Shown piece by piece: positions 1 through 7,621 of a stretch of DNA of 19,083 nt. How positions within the stretch are numbered: the first letter of the stretch is position 1; each line of letters begins with the position of its first letter. A program made the position numbers and the translations under genes. This DNA is from UASB124 sp041662445. Lineage in GTDB: Bacteria > Babelota > Babeliae > Babelales > RVW-14. The stretch lies in the NCBI GenBank assembly GCA_041662445.1, contig JBAZSL010000022.1, forward strand, positions 1 through 19,083, written 5' to 3'. The notes beneath the pieces were generated by a model. The model was not told where the DNA came from, did not search any database, and saw only the letters and a list, made by a program, of their open reading frames with translations.

Positions 1-183
1 AGCTCAAATTTATAGTTTTGATGGTGCAGCGCTAACGCTGATTTCAGGTGCGCAAATTGATTATGGTACTACGGTGCATTCAGTTAACTGGAGACCTGAT
101 GGCCGATATTTGGCAATTGGTGGACAGGCTCCCGGGGCCGGTCATGAAGAGATCGAGGTCTACAAATGCGATTTTGTGAATAG
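1..183 (+). repeat. Near-identical direct repeat, copy 1
   Basis: Matches 2145-2327 with one difference (G at 128 versus A at 2272). From 184 onward the two copies diverge strongly although the protein tail stays alignable. This is in the 3' part of the upstream propeller gene. Confidence 0.95.
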
Positions 184-325
184 TACCGCCACACAAGCGT
201 TCTCCAATAGCATTGCTTTTGGCGATAGAGTAAAAGGAAGTATCTACGATGCGCATGTCAATGTTTTAGCAGGTGCGCAAGTGAAATTATCGGGGGGAAT
301 GAGTTACGATAATGTGAATGCGTAG
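2..325 (+). CDS. 3' end of a secreted WD40-like beta-propeller protein (partial)
   Basis: The reading frame is open from the window edge to a TAG at 323-325, so only the last 107 codons are seen; the start lies upstream. It contains the end of one propeller blade, one full blade start (HSVNWRPDGRYLAIGG, codons beginning near 77) and a roughly 55-residue C-terminal tail ending SYDNVNA. Blade sequence, tail and position are those of the gene immediately downstream, so the two are tandem paralogues. The first 183 bases match 2145-2327 with a single difference. WD40/TolB-like propellers are binding scaffolds; no enzymatic function can be assigned. A secreted location is inferred from the paralogue, whose signal peptide is visible. 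Confidence 0.85.
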   Translation, partial: AQIYSFDGAALTLISGAQIDYGTTVHSVNWRPDGRYLAIGGQAPGAGHEEIEVYKCDFVNSTATQAFSNSIAFGDRVKGSIYDAHVNVLAGAQVKLSGGMSYDNVNA

Positions 326-351
326 TATGCGAAGAGTCCGGAGAAAAAGTG

Positions 352-2490
352 ATGAAGAAGTTTTTTTTGTTTCCCTGCATTGTCCTCACGTACATCATAT
401 GTGTCGCTAACCTTGCCGCAACAAGCCTCATTTCCATAACTACGCAACCCAACTATCAATCCGCTCCCTATGTGTTTCGTAAAAATGACGCTGCTCAAGG
501 CTTTGTACGTTTGAATAATGGCTTTACCGTATTGCCCGATGCGTGCGTGCGTATGGATGTGCTCTTTTCTGTTTCTGGTGCTATTGACTTACGGGAGACG
601 GGAACATTGCTTCTGCTGCGTGATCTTGTTTTAGCAGATGGAGTGACCTTTAGTTCAGGTGGCAATCTTGGGGGCAAGGGATGTCGACTTATTTTAGATG
701 GTGATGTTACAATTCCATCAAATAAAATTATGCATATCACCAAAGATCTTGTTATTGATGCCAAGGGGCACACATTCAATATTGGAGCAAATTCTCAAAT
801 TTTTGTTGATACCAATGTGACGTTGACACTCTGCAATATGACCATCACCAACCAGCAACATGCGTCAACATTTCCTCCCATCCGCTGTGCTGCGCTGACA
901 AGTAAGCTGGCGCTTGATGATGTTGTTGTTACACCGGTGGGAGATTTTTTATTTCCTAGTGGGCAACTCTTTATCCATAACGATGTTGCGATAACCGGAA
1001 CATCAGCATTTATTTATATGTCGCCGGTACCAAGCTTTATAACGTCAGGAGCCTGTTGGTATTTTGGTATCAACACAACATTTTCAGTGGCGCCTGCAAC
1101 GTTTACCGATGCACCTTATGCGCTTAACAATACCTATACAAATAACAGTTTTATTCGCATGGTTGATGCAACCGCGATGCTTTATCTTGATGGTTGCAGC
1201 GTACAAGTAACGCAGACCGGCTGTAGATTTTCCAAGGGCACTATTGCATTTGATAATAACGTTGCATGCAGAAGCGATACGACACTTACATTGACCTCGA
1301 TTACCCTAAGAGCACAACAAAATTACGGTTCATCTGCTTTCTCAGTCAACTGGAGTCCTGACGGTCGGTATGTGGCAATTGGTGGGAACGCACCAACAAG
1401 TGGTAATGATGTACAGGTCTATAGTTTTAATGGAACAACACTCACGCTTGCCGCACAATTCGATTTTAGCACAAACGGCTATGTGCGCCGTCTTAATTGG
1501 CACCCGGATGGTCGGTATTTAGCGGCTGGGGGGGTTGATGTAACAGGTTCGAAACGAGTACAGGTTTATAGTTTTAATGGCACCGCTTTGACACTTGTTG
1601 CGAGCATCAGTTGGGGTACTGAAGTTTATCCAGTAAGTTGGAGCCCTGATGGCCGCTTTTTAGCGACTGGAGGTAATTCGCCGACGAGTGGTAAAGAGGT
1701 CCAAGTTTATAGCTTTAATGGCACATCGCTATCGCTTGTGTCAGGTGCACAGGTCGATTATGGAGCAAATGTTATAGCATTGAACTGGAGCCCGGATGGG
1801 AATTATTTAGCGATTGGCGGTACCAACCCGACGAGCGGTAATGAGGTTCAAGTTTATAGATTTAATGGTGCATCGTTATCTCTTGTTTCTGCGGCACAGG
1901 TCGATTATGGATCTGCTGTTAATTCGGTAAATTGGAGCCCTGATGGTCGATATTTGGCAATTGCCGGTAGCGGGCCAACACCAAGTGTTTTTGAAGTACA
2001 GGTTTATAGATTTACTGGTACATCGTTGACACTTGTTCCAGGCGCGCAGGTTGATTATGGTGCTGGTGTTTTATCGGCAAATTGGAGTCCTGATGGGAAG
2101 TATTTGGCAATTGCCGGTAGCGGGCCAACACCAAGTGTTTTTGAAGCTCAAATTTATAGTTTTGATGGTGCAGCGCTAACGCTGATTTCAGGTGCGCAAA
2201 TTGATTATGGTACTACGGTGCATTCAGTTAACTGGAGACCTGATGGCCGATATTTGGCAATTGGTGGACAGACTCCCGGGGCCGGTCATGAAGAGATCGA
2301 GGTCTACAAATGCGATTTTGTGAATAGCACCACAACTCAAGCACTCTCTAACAGCATTGTTTTTGGGCAAAGTGCTCAGGGAAGTTCATACGATGCTCGC
2401 GTAAATGCCTTGGCTGGCGCGCATGTGCTCTTATCTGGCTCAATGAGTTACGATTCCGTCAGTGGGCTTTTGGGTGACGAAGAGTGGTAG
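352..2490 (+). CDS. Secreted protein: strand-rich N-terminal domain plus seven-bladed WD40-like propeller
   Basis: A 712-residue protein. ATG at 352 is preferred over the GTG at 349 because GGAG (340-343) lies 8 bases upstream. Residues 1-23 are a signal peptide (two Lys, hydrophobic core FFLFPCIVLTYIICV, then Ala-rich). Residues about 25-325 are rich in short beta strands, Asn/Thr and Gly (for example GKGCRLILDGDVTI), as in solenoid or adhesin-like domains. Residues about 330-665 hold seven repeats of 47-50 residues with the core NWSPDGRYLAIGG...EVQVYSFNG; the NW or SW codons begin at 1348, 1495, 1636, 1783, 1930, 2080 and 2230. Seven repeats is the classic number for a closed propeller. A tail of about 55 residues follows, shared with the upstream paralogue. 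Probably exported and used for binding at the cell surface or host interface; that role is inference. Confidence 0.88.
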   Translation: MKKFFLFPCIVLTYIICVANLAATSLISITTQPNYQSAPYVFRKNDAAQGFVRLNNGFTVLPDACVRMDVLFSVSGAIDLRETGTLLLLRDLVLADGVTFSSGGNLGGKGCRLILDGDVTIPSNKIMHITKDLVIDAKGHTFNIGANSQIFVDTNVTLTLCNMTITNQQHASTFPPIRCAALTSKLALDDVVVTPVGDFLFPSGQLFIHNDVAITGTSAFIYMSPVPSFITSGACWYFGINTTFSVAPATFTDAPYALNNTYTNNSFIRMVDATAMLYLDGCSVQVTQTGCRFSKGTIAFDNNVACRSDTTLTLTSITLRAQQNYGSSAFSVNWSPDGRYVAIGGNAPTSGNDVQVYSFNGTTLTLAAQFDFSTNGYVRRLNWHPDGRYLAAGGVDVTGSKRVQVYSFNGTALTLVASISWGTEVYPVSWSPDGRFLATGGNSPTSGKEVQVYSFNGTSLSLVSGAQVDYGANVIALNWSPDGNYLAIGGTNPTSGNEVQVYRFNGASLSLVSAAQVDYGSAVNSVNWSPDGRYLAIAGSGPTPSVFEVQVYRFTGTSLTLVPGAQVDYGAGVLSANWSPDGKYLAIAGSGPTPSVFEAQIYSFDGAALTLISGAQIDYGTTVHSVNWRPDGRYLAIGGQTPGAGHEEIEVYKCDFVNSTTTQALSNSIVFGQSAQGSSYDARVNALAGAHVLLSGSMSYDSVSGLLGDEEW
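1348..2340 (+). repeat. Seven tandem blade-coding repeats (141-150 bp)
   Basis: The blade motif recurs at 1348, 1495, 1636, 1783, 1930, 2080 and 2230, giving periods of 147, 141, 147, 147, 150 and 150 bp. Blades 5 and 6 are the youngest pair: 1951-1996 and 2101-2146 are identical over 46 bases. The in-frame periodic structure shows blade-wise duplication. Confidence 0.9.
2145..2327 (+). repeat. Near-identical direct repeat, copy 2
   Basis: Second copy of 1-183, offset 2144 bases, with one mismatch. It covers the end of blade 6 and most of blade 7. The sharp switch from near identity to clear divergence at 2328 suggests recent gene conversion or unequal crossing-over rather than simple old duplication. 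Confidence 0.95.
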
Positions 2491-2501
2491 CACAGACCGA
2501 G

Positions 2502-3467
2502 TTACTTTAAAAGTTTGGTGACTTCAGCAACGACAGTATCAAATGGTTTTTCGAGTCTAACGCCGGCCGCATATTTATGACCGCCTCCACCAAAGCGTTG
2601 AGCCAACGCATTAACATCAGTAATTTTAGAACGTAGCGAAACTTTAATTTCCCCTGTCTCGGTTTCATAAAAAATAGCCGTTACATCAATGCCGCAGATC
2701 TGTCCTAAAAAATTATTAATGCCGACTAGTGATGACGGCTTGGCCCCAAGTTCTTTCATGTCTGACTGCCGAATGAGCACCCACGCAGCTGTTTTGCTTG
2801 GAGAAAGAGTAACGGTGGCAAGAATTTTGCTCCATAACGCAATTATCTGGGGATTTTTTGATGAAAGTAATTCGTTTTTGATTTCAAAAAGGTTTGCTCC
2901 ACGATGCATAAGTTCAAGCGCAACGGCAAGTGTTCGATCAGTTGTAGAAGATGTTTGAAAAACTTGGCTGTCGTAAAGAGTACCGCACAATAAGCTCTGC
3001 GCGACATAAAGATCAACAAGCGGTTCATTCCACGCGTGCAGGATAACAAAAAGTTCTTCACAGGCACTTGCAGCATCTGGATTAACGAAATTAAATAAAC
3101 CTTTGATATTGTTGCTCGTGTGATGATCGATATTGATGAGTGGTATGGATGAAAATTCCTGGGGGAAATAAGCGCGTTCGAATCGAGCCGTGTCGACAAT
3201 GATAATAAGATCAGGCTTTTGAACGTGTTTGTTAATAAGTATAGTGCGTGCCTGACGTTCTGTTGGAAATTCTGGCTGATTGGGATAGATGGTTTCAATT
3301 TTTTTGCCGATATTTTCAAATACATGGGAAAGCGCGGCGCATGCTGACATTCCATCTGCATCTGGATCGTTGTGTGTGAGAAGTGTTATGTGGCTGGCAT
3401 GTTGTATAAGTGCCCACGCTTCTTTAAGATCTTTCATGGTGTAGGTGTGTGATGTGGCATTGGCCAT
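2502..3467 (-). CDS. nrnA: DHH/DHHA1 phosphoesterase, NrnA-like nanoRNase / pAp phosphatase
   Basis: 321 residues, the usual length of NrnA. Family members degrade very short RNA oligomers and dephosphorylate 3'-phosphoadenosine 5'-phosphate in the cytoplasm, using two Mn ions. Visible motifs: HNDPDADG (32-39), DTARF (D92), the signature DHH (114-116), GTLYDSQ (D166), and the DHHA1 substrate-binding motif GGGGHKYAAG (293-302), preceded by SLRSK. All metal ligands expected for the DHH domain are present. The ATG at 3467 is preceded by AGGAA on the minus strand. The gene converges on the propeller gene with only 11 bases between them and is divergent from the deoxynucleoside kinase, with a gap of 100 bases. 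The choice between NrnA and other DHH relatives is not certain. Confidence 0.88.
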   Translation of the reverse strand: MANATSHTYTMKDLKEAWALIQHASHITLLTHNDPDADGMSACAALSHVFENIGKKIETIYPNQPEFPTERQARTILINKHVQKPDLIIIVDTARFERAYFPQEFSSIPLINIDHHTSNNIKGLFNFVNPDAASACEELFVILHAWNEPLVDLYVAQSLLCGTLYDSQVFQTSSTTDRTLAVALELMHRGANLFEIKNELLSSKNPQIIALWSKILATVTLSPSKTAAWVLIRQSDMKELGAKPSSLVGINNFLGQICGIDVTAIFYETETGEIKVSLRSKITDVNALAQRFGGGGHKYAAGVRLEKPFDTVVAEVTKLLK

Positions 3468-3567
3468 GATTATTCCTAACAGACTCTGGATGAACCAAAA
3501 CTTAAGGTATACTTTCCTGGATGTGTTTGAACCTAACTATAACAGAAACATGAATAAGGGTTGATCG

Positions 3568-4320
3568 ATGAGCGTTACGCATAGGCCAAACCGAAAATTG
3601 ATTATTCTTGAAGGTAATATGGGTGCAGGTAAATCGACGTTGCTCAGATTACTCACAACTCTTTCGGATGTTAATGTGATTCAAGAGCCAACTGATAAGT
3701 GGCAAAATGTTGGACCAGGTGGCAATCTACTCGACCTTTTTTACCACGATACGCCGCGCTGGGCATATACTTTTCAGTCGTATGCATTTTTGACACGTGT
3801 CCACGCTATTTTAGAGCAGCAGCTCGAACATATGGACAAAAATGTGCATATTCTTGAACGATCAATTTATTGTGATCGTTTCTGTTTTGCCAAGACGTGT
3901 TACGAGCTTGGGACTATGAATGAAGTTGAATGGAATATTTACAGGGAATGGTTTTTGTGGGTGTCTGAAAATTTTGTGCCCCGGCCACAAGGCTTTATTT
4001 ATCTGCGTACCAGCCCCGAAGTTGCTTATCAGCGTATTGCCTGGCGACATCGTCATGAAGAATCAGAAGTTTCGCTGGCCTACGTCAAGCGGCTTCATGA
4101 CAGGCATGATGATTGGTTAATACGTGCGGTTGAACCAATAGCCTCGATTAAGGATGTTCCGGTGCTTGTACTTGATGGTGATCAAGATTTTGAAAGTAAT
4201 ACCCACGAATCGGCGTGCCATCTTACCGCAATTCGTAATTTTATAGACAGTTTGGACAAAAAAAATCAGATTGCCCCCGGGGCTCTTCGTGCAAGTGGGC
4301 ATAGTGAGTCGGTATATTAG
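3568..4320 (+). CDS. Deoxynucleoside kinase (dCK/dGK/dAK family)
   Basis: 250 residues. It phosphorylates salvaged deoxynucleosides to dNMPs with ATP. The P-loop is GNMGAGKST (15-23); the likely catalytic Glu is in QEPTDKW (E40); ERSIYCDR (97-104) is the family's E-R-S motif that contacts the sugar and phosphates; YLRTSPEVAYQRI then an Arg-rich RHRHEE segment (about 144-165) forms the lid over ATP. Start chosen at 3568 because AAGGG (3556-3560) is 7 bases upstream; the ATG at 3550 is followed at once by a stop. A TATACT box at 3508-3513 could be a -10 element, but no good -35 is seen. Substrate preference (dA, dG or dC) cannot be read from the sequence. It fits with dcd and pyrG further along as part of a salvage-based dNTP supply. 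Confidence 0.88.
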   Translation: MSVTHRPNRKLIILEGNMGAGKSTLLRLLTTLSDVNVIQEPTDKWQNVGPGGNLLDLFYHDTPRWAYTFQSYAFLTRVHAILEQQLEHMDKNVHILERSIYCDRFCFAKTCYELGTMNEVEWNIYREWFLWVSENFVPRPQGFIYLRTSPEVAYQRIAWRHRHEESEVSLAYVKRLHDRHDDWLIRAVEPIASIKDVPVLVLDGDQDFESNTHESACHLTAIRNFIDSLDKKNQIAPGALRASGHSESVY

Positions 4321-4337
4321 GCGAATTTTGAGCTAGG

Positions 4338-4367
4338 TATTCCTTTCCGGAATAAAAAACTTATACT
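4338..4367 (+). promoter_or_regulatory. Possible promoter/operator of the ATP synthase cluster
   Basis: A 6-bp hairpin (TATTCC 4338-4343, GGAATA 4349-4354) sits just upstream of TATACT (4362-4367), a good -10 match, 58 bases before atpE. No -35 at proper spacing was found, so this is tentative. The hairpin is followed by A residues, not T, on the plus strand, so it is not an intrinsic terminator. Confidence 0.3.
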
Positions 4368-4425
4368 GAAAATAGTGAATATGCCTGATTGATATGTAAG
4401 GTATTGTAAATTTCAGGGAGACTCC

Positions 4426-4674
4426 ATGGCAGATGTTGAGTTAGCAAAGGTTGCCGCGTATATTGCCGCTGGTGTTTGTATGGGTATTGGGACAATTGGC
4501 CCTGCCTTGGGATTGGGTTTTATCGGTGGTAGGGCATGTGAAAGCATTGGGAAAAAGCCTGAAAGCTCCGGTGTGATTATCAGAGCCATGGTTCTGGCGC
4601 TTGCATTTGTGGAATCAACGGCGATTTATGCACTTCTTATTTCGTTGGTTTTGCTTTTTTATGTAGGAAAATAA
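4426..4674 (+). CDS. atpE: ATP synthase F0 subunit c
   Basis: 82 residues forming two membrane helices joined by the polar loop (GGRACESIGKKPESSG), the hairpin that oligomerises into the rotor ring. The ion-carrying carboxylate is E63 in LAFVESTAIYALL. The segment E63-S64-T65-x-x-Y68 is the half of the site seen in Na+-type c rings, but the position equivalent to the helix-1 Gln of Na+ rings is L30 (GPALGLGF). The RBS AGGGAG (4415-4420) lies 5 bases upstream. First gene of a cluster continuing with stalk subunits, delta and alpha. No atpB (subunit a) precedes it; the upstream neighbour is the deoxynucleoside kinase. Confidence 0.95.
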   Translation: MADVELAKVAAYIAAGVCMGIGTIGPALGLGFIGGRACESIGKKPESSGVIIRAMVLALAFVESTAIYALLISLVLLFYVGK

Positions 4675-4708
4675 AACGTTGGACGGGGGATAAACATACT
4701 GGTGAGCG

Positions 4709-5065
4709 ATGGGTATCAATGTAACGTTCATCATTCAAATCGCGAACTTCTGGGTGAGTTACTTTATGTTGCGCAAACTTATCTTCTCACCTGTTATGCG
4801 TGTATTGAACAACAAAGAAACAGCGCAGAAGCTCCTGCGCGAAAGTCTTAAAGATCGCGAGCATGCTCTTCTCAAGATACAAGAAGAGAAGCAAAAAGGC
4901 ATAAGTGATTTTAAGGAACATGTACGTGTGCGATACGCTCCTATTAGCACTCAAATCAAAGAAATCCCTTTGATAAAAATAGAATCTCAAACGCGTAATG
5001 ACATTGAGGCTGTGACAGAAGCAATGTGCGACATTCTTGTTACCAAGGCCAATGATGCATACTGA
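4709..5065 (+). CDS. atpF: ATP synthase F0 subunit b-type stalk protein (short)
   Basis: 118 residues. The N-terminus is a membrane helix of the typical b pattern (FIIQIANFWVSYFMLRKLIF), then SPVMRVLNNKETAQKLL, matching the conserved P-x-x-x-x-L-x-x-R/K region, and then a charged helix (ESLKDREHALLKIQEEKQKG). Family b subunits are usually 155-170 residues, so the peripheral-stalk helix is short here. Stop codons close the frame upstream, which fixes ATG 4709 as the first ATG; the SD is weak (GGTGAG is very close). It overlaps the next gene by about 11 bases. Position between c and delta supports the call. With the following gene it likely forms a b/b' heterodimer, as known in cyanobacteria and alphaproteobacteria. 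Confidence 0.8.
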   Translation: MGINVTFIIQIANFWVSYFMLRKLIFSPVMRVLNNKETAQKLLRESLKDREHALLKIQEEKQKGISDFKEHVRVRYAPISTQIKEIPLIKIESQTRNDIEAVTEAMCDILVTKANDAY

Positions 5066-5549
5066 TGCTGGGGTTATTGAACTCTTATTTCGTTTGTGCA
5101 TTTTTTCATTACTTCTCTACAAACTCTACGATTTGATCAAAGTATATCTTCTTCCTATGATGGCTGCGGCAGTTGCCCAAGAAAAAAAAGAACAAACAGA
5201 ACTTTGGGGAAGAGAAAAGCTTCTTGCTTCAACTCAAAAACGTTTAGCTGGGCAAATGTACAACCAGAAACAGATGTTGACGCTTCTTGAGCGTAATGTT
5301 CAGGTTTGGCATGCGGCGCTTTTAGAGCAGAAGAGGCAGCAAGAACTGAAGAATGAAGAAATTATTCTCAAGGTTGCAGAAAAGCGTGTGCTGCAGAATC
5401 ACTACGTTGCTCTTTCAAAATGTATTGAAAGAAGCGTTCCTGAAGCTGTAACCAGGGCTACCGAGAAACTTGAAAATCGCTATCGCTCTGCTGCAAGTAA
5501 TCATTTTTTGACGCGTATCATTGACCAGTTGGATACTGAAGGCTCTTAG
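5055..5549 (+). CDS. Second ATP synthase b-type stalk subunit (b or b'), divergent
   Basis: 164 residues from ATG 5055. An in-frame ATG at 5052 and a TTG at 5037 also exist; AAGG at 5045-5048 favours 5055. One N-terminal membrane helix (VIELLFRLCIFSLLLYKLYD) is followed by a long, highly charged alpha-helical region rich in E, K, Q and R (about 38-160), the architecture of a b subunit, though sequence identity to known b proteins is not obvious by eye. It overlaps the preceding b-type gene and abuts atpH (4-base gap). Assignment rests on topology and position. It could also be an unrelated coiled-coil membrane protein, but the operon context makes that unlikely. Confidence 0.7.
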   Translation: MHTDAGVIELLFRLCIFSLLLYKLYDLIKVYLLPMMAAAVAQEKKEQTELWGREKLLASTQKRLAGQMYNQKQMLTLLERNVQVWHAALLEQKRQQELKNEEIILKVAEKRVLQNHYVALSKCIERSVPEAVTRATEKLENRYRSAASNHFLTRIIDQLDTEGS

Positions 5550-5553
5550 GGTT

Positions 5554-6111
5554 ATGGTCGTTACTGATGAAATTATAGCGCATAAATATGCTACTGCTTT
5601 TTGTAATGTGTATGGCGAAACGCTGACAGAGGATTTTATAGATCGGTTACGCACGTTTGCTTCGGTCATCTCCTTGCGTCGCGGCATATTAGTTTATTTA
5701 ATGCTCAAAACGCTGACACATGACCAAAAGGAGCATATGATTCAACGGCTTATGCAGCATTATTCACTTGGGGCACCATTTCGGCAGCTAGTGATCATGC
5801 TTTATCGCCATCGAAGACTTGCATTACTTAATGTCACTATAAAAAAAATTACAAAACTTTATTGGAAACGGCGAGCAGTGGCGATGTTTTCGGTTGCGCT
5901 GTCAAATGATATCAAGGAATCTGAAAAAAAACGTATCGTTGATTTTGTGCGACGTCGTACACATGCTGATGCAATCAAGGTGGATTTTATGATTTGTCCT
6001 GAGCTCATTAGTGGAATAAGAATTAAAGGTGATGCGTGGCTATGGGAACGATCGATTCGGGCCTTACTGCGTGATGTTAAGCGCTCTATGCTTCAACGGG
6101 TGGGACTATGA
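5554..6111 (+). CDS. atpH: ATP synthase F1 subunit delta (OSCP)
   Basis: 185 residues from ATG 5554, directly after the stop of the second b-type gene. The same frame extends upstream to a TTG at 5521, but that would add residues before the family's normal N-terminal motif, here HKYATAFCNVY. Delta/OSCP joins the peripheral stalk to the top of the alpha3-beta3 hexamer. The all-helical N-terminal domain and the C-terminal motif SGIRIKGDAWLWERSIRALL (family form: G-x-x-I-x-x-G-D-x-x-x-D-x-S-I) are visible. The protein is unusually basic (many R and K, such as WKRRAVAM and RRRTHAD). The stop overlaps the atpA start as ATGA at 6108-6111, a sign of translational coupling. Confidence 0.88.
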   Translation: MVVTDEIIAHKYATAFCNVYGETLTEDFIDRLRTFASVISLRRGILVYLMLKTLTHDQKEHMIQRLMQHYSLGAPFRQLVIMLYRHRRLALLNVTIKKITKLYWKRRAVAMFSVALSNDIKESEKKRIVDFVRRRTHADAIKVDFMICPELISGIRIKGDAWLWERSIRALLRDVKRSMLQRVGL

Positions 6112-7616
6112 CGCAAAGAGAGATGGATGTTATTTCGCTATTAGAAGACTCGCTGCGCGAGGCTCCAGAACATCTTGAAGAAATTGGTACGGTTATAAAA
6201 ATTGGCGATAATGTTTGTAAGATTTATGGCTTAACCGATGCCGTTTTTGGCGAGCTGATCGAGTTTGAGAACGGTGCCAAGGGCATGGTTTTTGATCTTG
6301 ACGAAGATTTTGTTTCGGTTGTTTTGCTTGAGAGCGGTGCTTTTGTGGTTGAGCAGGAAATTGCTCGTCGAACAGGCTCTGTTTTTGGTGTGCCGGTGGG
6401 CGATCATCTGATCGGCCGCGTTTTGAGCGCAACCGGAAGGCCAATGGATGCCCTAGGCCCTATCGATGCTTCACAAAAAATGCCTATTGAGCGCACAGCT
6501 CCGGGTATTATTTATCGTGCACCAATTAACCGTTCTCTGGAAACGGGTATTACCGTTATTGATAGTCTCATTCCTATTGGACGTGGTCAGCGCGAATTGC
6601 TTATTGGAAACCGTAGCACGGGTAAAACTGCTATAGCACTTGATATTATTCTTCATCAAAAAAATCAAGATGTTATCTGTATTTATGTTTCGATTGGACA
6701 CAAACAGTCGCACACAGCACGCATTATTTATGAGCTTGATAAAGCTGGTGCACTTGAACATTCAATAATTGTCGATGCTGATGCAAAAGAGCCTGCACTT
6801 AATCAGTATCTGTCCCCTTACACTGGTTGCACCATCGGTGAATATTTTATGCAACAGGGCCGCGACGCATTGGTTATTTATGATGATCTAAGTAATCATG
6901 CCATAGCCTATCGTGAACTTTCATTGCTGCTGCGTCGTCCTCCAGGCCGTGAAGCATATCCTGGTGATATTTTTTACATACATTCACGTCTCTTGGAGCG
7001 TGCCGGAAAATTAAACAGCGAGCGTGGTGGAGGGTCTTTGACCGCGCTTCCGGTGATTCAGACTCAAGGCGATGATATTTCGGCCTACATTCCGACGAAT
7101 TTAATTTCTATCACCGATGGACAAATCTTTTTAGATACCAATTTGTTTAACAAGGGAACTCGTCCTGCGGTCAACATTGGCTTGTCGGTATCGCGTGTTG
7201 GCGCTGCGGCGCAGACTCGTGCGATGAAAAAAGTTTCGGGAAGCCTCAAGCTTGAGCTTGCACAATATAATGAACTGCTTGCTTTTGAGCAGTTCGGTTC
7301 AGAATTAGATAAAACAAGTCAACGAGCGCTGGAGCGTGGGCGCCGTGCGATTGAAATTTTGCGCCAAGCTGAACACGAGACGTACTCATTTGTTGATCAA
7401 ACGCTCTTCCTCTTTCTGCTTAAAGAAAATTATTTAGATAAATTGGCGCTCAATTTGGTCAAGCCGTTTGTAACCCAATTTGCTTCATATGTTAAAGCAA
7501 CACACGGTGATGTTTATCAAAATATTCTTGAAACGCAGGATTTGAGTGAACAGGCTCTTGTAGGGTTACGAAAAGCCGTTGATGAATTTGTGTTGATCTT
7601 TTCCGGTCCTCGTTAA
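6108..7616 (+). CDS. atpA: ATP synthase F1 subunit alpha
   Basis: 502 residues, full family length. Non-catalytic nucleotide-binding subunit of F1. Visible: PIGRGQRELLIGNRSTGKT with Walker A G167-T174, Walker B LVIYDD (to D260), the highly conserved RRPPGREAYPGD (277-287) and HSRLLERAGKL, and the arginine finger R363 in SVSRVG. The Walker A loop reads GNRSTGKT rather than the usual GDRQTGKT, so the Asp and Gln positions of the classical loop are changed to Asn and Ser; the Lys and Thr that bind the phosphates are kept. The conserved SVSRVGGAAQ is SVSRVGAAAQ here. The start is fixed by the ATGA overlap with atpH. It is followed not by atpG and atpD but by a lipoprotein gene and terminators. 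Confidence 0.97.
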   Translation: MTQREMDVISLLEDSLREAPEHLEEIGTVIKIGDNVCKIYGLTDAVFGELIEFENGAKGMVFDLDEDFVSVVLLESGAFVVEQEIARRTGSVFGVPVGDHLIGRVLSATGRPMDALGPIDASQKMPIERTAPGIIYRAPINRSLETGITVIDSLIPIGRGQRELLIGNRSTGKTAIALDIILHQKNQDVICIYVSIGHKQSHTARIIYELDKAGALEHSIIVDADAKEPALNQYLSPYTGCTIGEYFMQQGRDALVIYDDLSNHAIAYRELSLLLRRPPGREAYPGDIFYIHSRLLERAGKLNSERGGGSLTALPVIQTQGDDISAYIPTNLISITDGQIFLDTNLFNKGTRPAVNIGLSVSRVGAAAQTRAMKKVSGSLKLELAQYNELLAFEQFGSELDKTSQRALERGRRAIEILRQAEHETYSFVDQTLFLFLLKENYLDKLALNLVKPFVTQFASYVKATHGDVYQNILETQDLSEQALVGLRKAVDEFVLIFSGPR

Positions 7617-7621
7617 GTAAC

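Noticed and set aside
1348..2340. CRISPR-like array of regular repeats
   Set aside because: The period is about 147 bp, in frame, and encodes propeller blades; no short direct repeats with unique spacers are present anywhere in the window.
4338..4354. Hairpin as a terminator for the deoxynucleoside kinase
   Set aside because: It is followed by A residues, not T, on the coding strand.
5037..5054. TTG start for the second b-type gene
   Set aside because: ATG 5055 has AAGG at good spacing; the TTG lies deeper in the upstream gene without an SD.
5521..5553. TTG start for atpH
   Set aside because: ATG 5554 follows the previous stop directly and gives the standard delta N-terminus.
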